Below, piece by piece: positions 6,648 through 8,777 of a DNA stretch of 8,777 bases. The number at the start of each line of letters is the position of its first letter. Positions within the stretch are counted from its first letter, which is position 1. Position numbers and translations under genes: made by a program. A model generated the notes under the pieces. The model searched no databases. It was not told the origin of the DNA and worked only from the letters and a program-made list of their open reading frames with translations. The stretch comes from Thermoplasmatota archaeon (GTDB lineage Archaea > Thermoplasmatota > E2 > DHVEG-1), in assembly GCA_016930995.1 (NCBI GenBank), contig JAFGFQ010000150.1, positions 1 through 8,777 on the forward strand, written 5' to 3'.

Positions 6648-7507
6648 AATCAACGAAATACACGCGGTTCTGTCGTCAGTTGTTTTCAAACATCTTTGAG
6701 CGCTTTAATGTCAGCGAGGTCAGTAAGAATAACCTTCTTGAAAAAGCAGATATTAGCATGGTTTATCAAGAGTACTATTCCATGGTTCTGATGAACATCA
6801 TCCTTGGATTTCTTGTATCGTTTTTATCAACATTGTTCCTGTATCTTCTCGTCCCAAACAACATTACGGCGTTACTTTTACTAATTGTCACCTCGACGGT
6901 TCCTTTCCTTATCGGGATGGTGTACCTACAATTGCCTGCAACAAAAGCAAAATCAAGAGGGAAAAACATCGACCGCCATCTCCCGTATGTCGCGAATTTC
7001 ATCAACACCATGTCGGTTGCCGGGATTTCCCCCTCAGAAATCTTTGGGACCCTAGCGGGAATCGAGTTATACGGGGAAGTTCAAAAAGAAGCAAAGAAAA
7101 TCACTACCGAGATAGAACTGATGGGAAACGATGCGATTACTGCTCTGAAAAACGCTATCACGATTTCCCCTTCAAAAAAATTCAAAGATTTCCTGCAGGG
7201 CATCATCGCGGTCCTGCAATCAGGCAGCGATCTTGCCCCCTATTTTGACCGATGTGTCGACCGGTATATGTTTGATGATTTAGAGGATCGGAAGAAAAAC
7301 CTTGAATCCCTTGCTATTATGGCGGAAAGTTTTGTCACAACGGTGATTGCGTTTCCCTTGTTCCTTGTCATTATCCTCTCTGTGATGGGACTCACCAGTG
7401 GAGGTATCTCCTTTGAGTTCCTGTATATTATCTCTCTTTTCATACTGCCTTTAGCGTATTGTGGATTTTACGTCATGATGAAATCAGGGATGGGTGAGGA
7501 AGTATAA
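6644..7507 (+). CDS. Pilus platform membrane protein 1, T2SSF domain (TadB/TadC/FlaJ-like), 287 aa
   Basis: Polytopic inner membrane platform protein that anchors the ATPase and guides pilin insertion. Predicted layout: a cytoplasmic N-terminus; membrane helices at about 46-70 and 74-96; a cytoplasmic T2SSF helical domain at about 110-215, with LPYVANFINTMSVAGISPSE at 113-132 and LQSGSDLAPYFD at 191-202; and helices at about 229-249 and 257-278. It has a single T2SSF domain and is about half the length of typical archaeal FlaJ/PilC-like proteins, which carry two. With the next gene it therefore looks like a split platform, comparable to bacterial TadB plus TadC. Its ATG overlaps the ATPase stop, with GAGGGAG 8 bases upstream. 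It ends in GTATAA, and the next gene appears to begin within that stop. Confidence 0.9.
   Translation: MKSTKYTRFCRQLFSNIFERFNVSEVSKNNLLEKADISMVYQEYYSMVLMNIILGFLVSFLSTLFLYLLVPNNITALLLLIVTSTVPFLIGMVYLQLPATKAKSRGKNIDRHLPYVANFINTMSVAGISPSEIFGTLAGIELYGEVQKEAKKITTEIELMGNDAITALKNAITISPSKKFKDFLQGIIAVLQSGSDLAPYFDRCVDRYMFDDLEDRKKNLESLAIMAESFVTTVIAFPLFLVIILSVMGLTSGGISFEFLYIISLFILPLAYCGFYVMMKSGMGEEV
7492..7499 (+). promoter_or_regulatory. Ribosome binding site that points to an AUA start for platform gene 2
   Basis: GGGTGAGG lies 4 bases before ATA at 7504 and matches the archaeal anti-Shine-Dalgarno (GGTGA/GAGG core) well. The only in-frame codon that resembles a start at this spacing is the ATA. The TGA inside this element (7495-7497) is also the stop that limits the platform-2 frame upstream. 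Confidence 0.6.
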
Positions 7508-8406
7508 AGAAAATAGAGTTTGTAAGAAAATACAATGTCAATAAAAGGTACGGGAAGGATAAAACGGTTGAAGTCATTGCGGGGATATCGATTCTTCTGA
7601 CGACCTTTTTCTTCATCTTTGGATTTTTTGCGTTTATTGGTTCACCAATCATCGCTGTCGGGTTTCTTCAGCCTATTGATTATCTCGTCTTTGGGGTGCT
7701 TGGTTGCATCGGGCCACTTGGTTTTTATAACTCCATGAAGCAGAAACAAAAACGGGAAATCATGGATAAGTTACCTGATTTTCTCAGGGATATTGCGAAT
7801 TCCTCTGCATCGGGGATGACGATTTATGATTCTATCCGCTCCGCATCGGAGGGAGACTATGGGCGGTTAACAGACGAACTAAAGATGATGGTGGCGCAGC
7901 TTTCATGGGGCATCCCGATAGATGTCGCGTTAACCAATTTTGGAAGCCGCATCAACAACAATGAAGTCAAACGTCTTGCTATTACTATCAATAAGGCGTT
8001 AGAGATTGGTGGGAACACCTCAGCAGTCTTTAATGCAGCAGCAAAAGAACTGGATCAGATTAGGCGGGTCGAGCAACAACGACGCACAGAGATGTCCATG
8101 TATAGCATTGTTATCTTCATCAGTTTCTTTGTGTTCCTGGCAGTGATTCTTGTCATCAATGGGACAATTTTCCAGGCTATCTATGACCTGCAGACGAAGA
8201 TGGCGGGAAAAGCAATCGGGAGCATTAGGATAGCGAATATCTCTCCTGTTGAGGTGAAAACCATGTTTTTTACCTTTGTCTTTGTTCAAAGCCTTGGAGG
8301 CGGGCTTCTCGGTGGGTTCATGATGGAGGGACGCATCTCCGCGGGTATCCGACAGGCATTCGTTTTGGTTCTCATCTCGTTTCTCACCTTTAAAATCCTC
8401 TTCTAA
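7504..8406 (+). CDS. Pilus platform membrane protein 2, T2SSF domain (TadC/FlaJ-like), about 300 aa, apparent ATA start
   Basis: Second half of the pilus platform. Numbering from ATA as residue 1: a basic N-terminus KKIEFVRKYNVNKRYGKDK (2-20), membrane helix at about 22-46, a second at about 49-75, T2SSF domain at about 85-195 (DKLPDFLRDIANSSASGMTI, then ALEIGG at 165-170), and helices at about 200-224, 253-274 and 284-300. The frame is open from just after a TGA at 7495-7497, and no ATG, GTG or TTG occurs until GTG at 7696. Starting there would remove the first helix and much of the second, so 7696 is very unlikely. ATA at 7504 overlaps the previous stop as ATAA, mirroring the ATGA junction of the preceding gene pair. 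Alternatives are a sequence error (ATG to ATA) or a broken start. The C-terminus is hydrophobic to the last residue. Family assignment is confident; the start is moderate. Confidence 0.85.
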   Translation: MKKIEFVRKYNVNKRYGKDKTVEVIAGISILLTTFFFIFGFFAFIGSPIIAVGFLQPIDYLVFGVLGCIGPLGFYNSMKQKQKREIMDKLPDFLRDIANSSASGMTIYDSIRSASEGDYGRLTDELKMMVAQLSWGIPIDVALTNFGSRINNNEVKRLAITINKALEIGGNTSAVFNAAAKELDQIRRVEQQRRTEMSMYSIVIFISFFVFLAVILVINGTIFQAIYDLQTKMAGKAIGSIRIANISPVEVKTMFFTFVFVQSLGGGLLGGFMMEGRISAGIRQAFVLVLISFLTFKILF

Positions 8407-8437
8407 ATTGTCAAAACAGCCATAATAGCACGATACC

Positions 8438-8446
8438 CTTAAATAC
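8438..8446 (+). promoter_or_regulatory. Putative TATA box for the fourth pilin-like gene
   Basis: CTTAAATAC is centred about 42 bases before the ATG at 8484. The expected transcript start near 8468 gives a leader of about 16 bases, just containing GTGAGGAG (8474-8481). Together with the 77-base gap after the platform gene, this argues for a separate promoter at this pilin gene, although read-through from the operon is not excluded. Confidence 0.5.
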
Positions 8447-8483
8447 GCAGAACTACCAAAAATATACCTATACGTGAGGAGAG

Positions 8484-8777
8484 ATGAAGAACGTAGCGTT
8501 CTTTGATAATTCTACAGCGGCATCCGAGGTTATAGGGGCGGTGATCCTCGTCCTTATCGCAGTCGGTGCATTCGGTGCTATTTATTTTCAGCTTTTCCCC
8601 GTGCCATTGCCTGCTCCTAGTCTCCATGTGAACCTTGCTGGATATGTCACAGATACGGGACAAGTCGTACTGCAGCATGTTGGTGGTGAGCCACTCGATT
8701 GTTATACCATTCGAATTGAACAGTCGGATGGGCCGCATCTCTATCAATTTGAAAATGATCCCTGGGAGATGGGAGAA
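8484..8777 (+). CDS. Type IV pilin-like protein, divergent type, 3'-truncated by window edge (98 codons seen)
   Basis: The ATG follows a strong ribosome binding site (GTGAGGAG, 8474-8481) and the frame stays open to the edge. The N-terminus has a short leader (about residues 1-12, MKNVAFFDNSTA) and a hydrophobic helix beginning ASEVIGAVILVLIAVGAFG, to about residue 38. By alignment with the three upstream pilins, cleavage is expected before A13 or A14. It differs from them in having Glu where they have Ala (SEVIG against SAVIG), recalling the conserved Glu near the mature start of many type IV pilins. The surface part begins after a Pro-rich turn (PVPLPAPS at 39-46) and has VVLQHVGGEPLDCYTIRI at 63-80, matching the HxGGxPL pattern common in DUF1628-type archaeal pilins. 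It shows none of the C-terminal features of the tandem trio in the visible part. A minor, tip or second-class pilin is plausible inference. Confidence 0.82.
   Translation, partial: MKNVAFFDNSTAASEVIGAVILVLIAVGAFGAIYFQLFPVPLPAPSLHVNLAGYVTDTGQVVLQHVGGEPLDCYTIRIEQSDGPHLYQFENDPWEMGE

Noticed and set aside
7498..7507. Programmed -1 frameshift joining the two platform genes
   Set aside because: The overlap between the frames is only about 10 bases and contains no slippery heptamer (GGAAGTATAA), and no downstream stem-loop is evident. Coupled reinitiation is the simpler reading.
7535..7600. ATG at 7535 as the start of the second platform gene
   Set aside because: It is in the wrong frame and meets a stop after 21 codons. 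The frame read from 7504 gives a convincing basic N-terminus and membrane helix.
7696..8406. Start of platform protein 2 at GTG 7696
   Set aside because: It would cut into a membrane helix and remove the first one, and no ribosome binding site precedes it. The open frame upstream encodes sensible protein.
1..8777. tRNA, rRNA, CRISPR array, insertion sequence or attachment site
   Set aside because: Read on both strands by eye, no cloverleaf-like block, regular direct repeat with spacers, transposase motif or terminal inverted repeat was seen.

Overview
The window looks like chromosomal DNA from a euryarchaeon. A member of Thermoplasmatota or a related lineage is my best guess, from the style of the pilins and secretion proteins, but I cannot prove it. 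Archaeal marks are the class III (type IV pilin) N-termini, an archaeal-type prepilin peptidase, a GspE/TadA-type ATPase with archaeal-style motifs, TATA-like boxes 25-30 bases before predicted transcript starts, U-rich putative terminators, and GAGG/GGTGA ribosome binding sites. Nearly everything here belongs to one archaeal type IV pilus locus.

Layout. Positions 1-261 (minus) hold the start of a prepilin peptidase of the A24 family, cut by the window edge. Divergent from it, 331-1314 (plus) encodes a DHH-family phosphoesterase, the only gene with no obvious pilus role. Next come three minus-strand pilin paralogs (1352-1810, 1941-2357, 2453-2908). They share the processed hydrophobic N-terminus and a conserved C-terminal motif. 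An AT-rich, apparently non-coding stretch of about 480 bases (2909-3388) separates them from a divergent plus-strand operon. That operon encodes a 467-residue highly charged coiled-coil protein that I do not recognise (3389-4792), the GspE/TadA-like motor ATPase (4797-6647), and two T2SSF/TadB-TadC/FlaJ-type membrane platform proteins (6644-7507 and 7504-8406). A fourth, divergent pilin-like gene with its own promoter begins at 8484 and runs off the right edge.

How the parts work together (family knowledge plus inference). The peptidase removes the short N-terminal leader from the pilins. The processed hydrophobic helices then pack into a filament. The hexameric ATPase drives assembly from the cytoplasm through the membrane platform made of the two F-type proteins. 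The coiled-coil protein is translated just ahead of the ATPase, with a 4-base gap, and is a candidate cytoplasmic accessory or scaffold protein.

Two points deserve attention. First, the second platform gene has no ATG, GTG or TTG anywhere in its first 64 codons. The sequence instead points to an AUA start at 7504, overlapping the previous stop and placed 4 bases after a good ribosome binding site. Second, the large charged protein carries a duplicated VEIID motif spaced exactly 50 residues apart and a compact C-terminal module, and may be an undescribed component of this pilus type.
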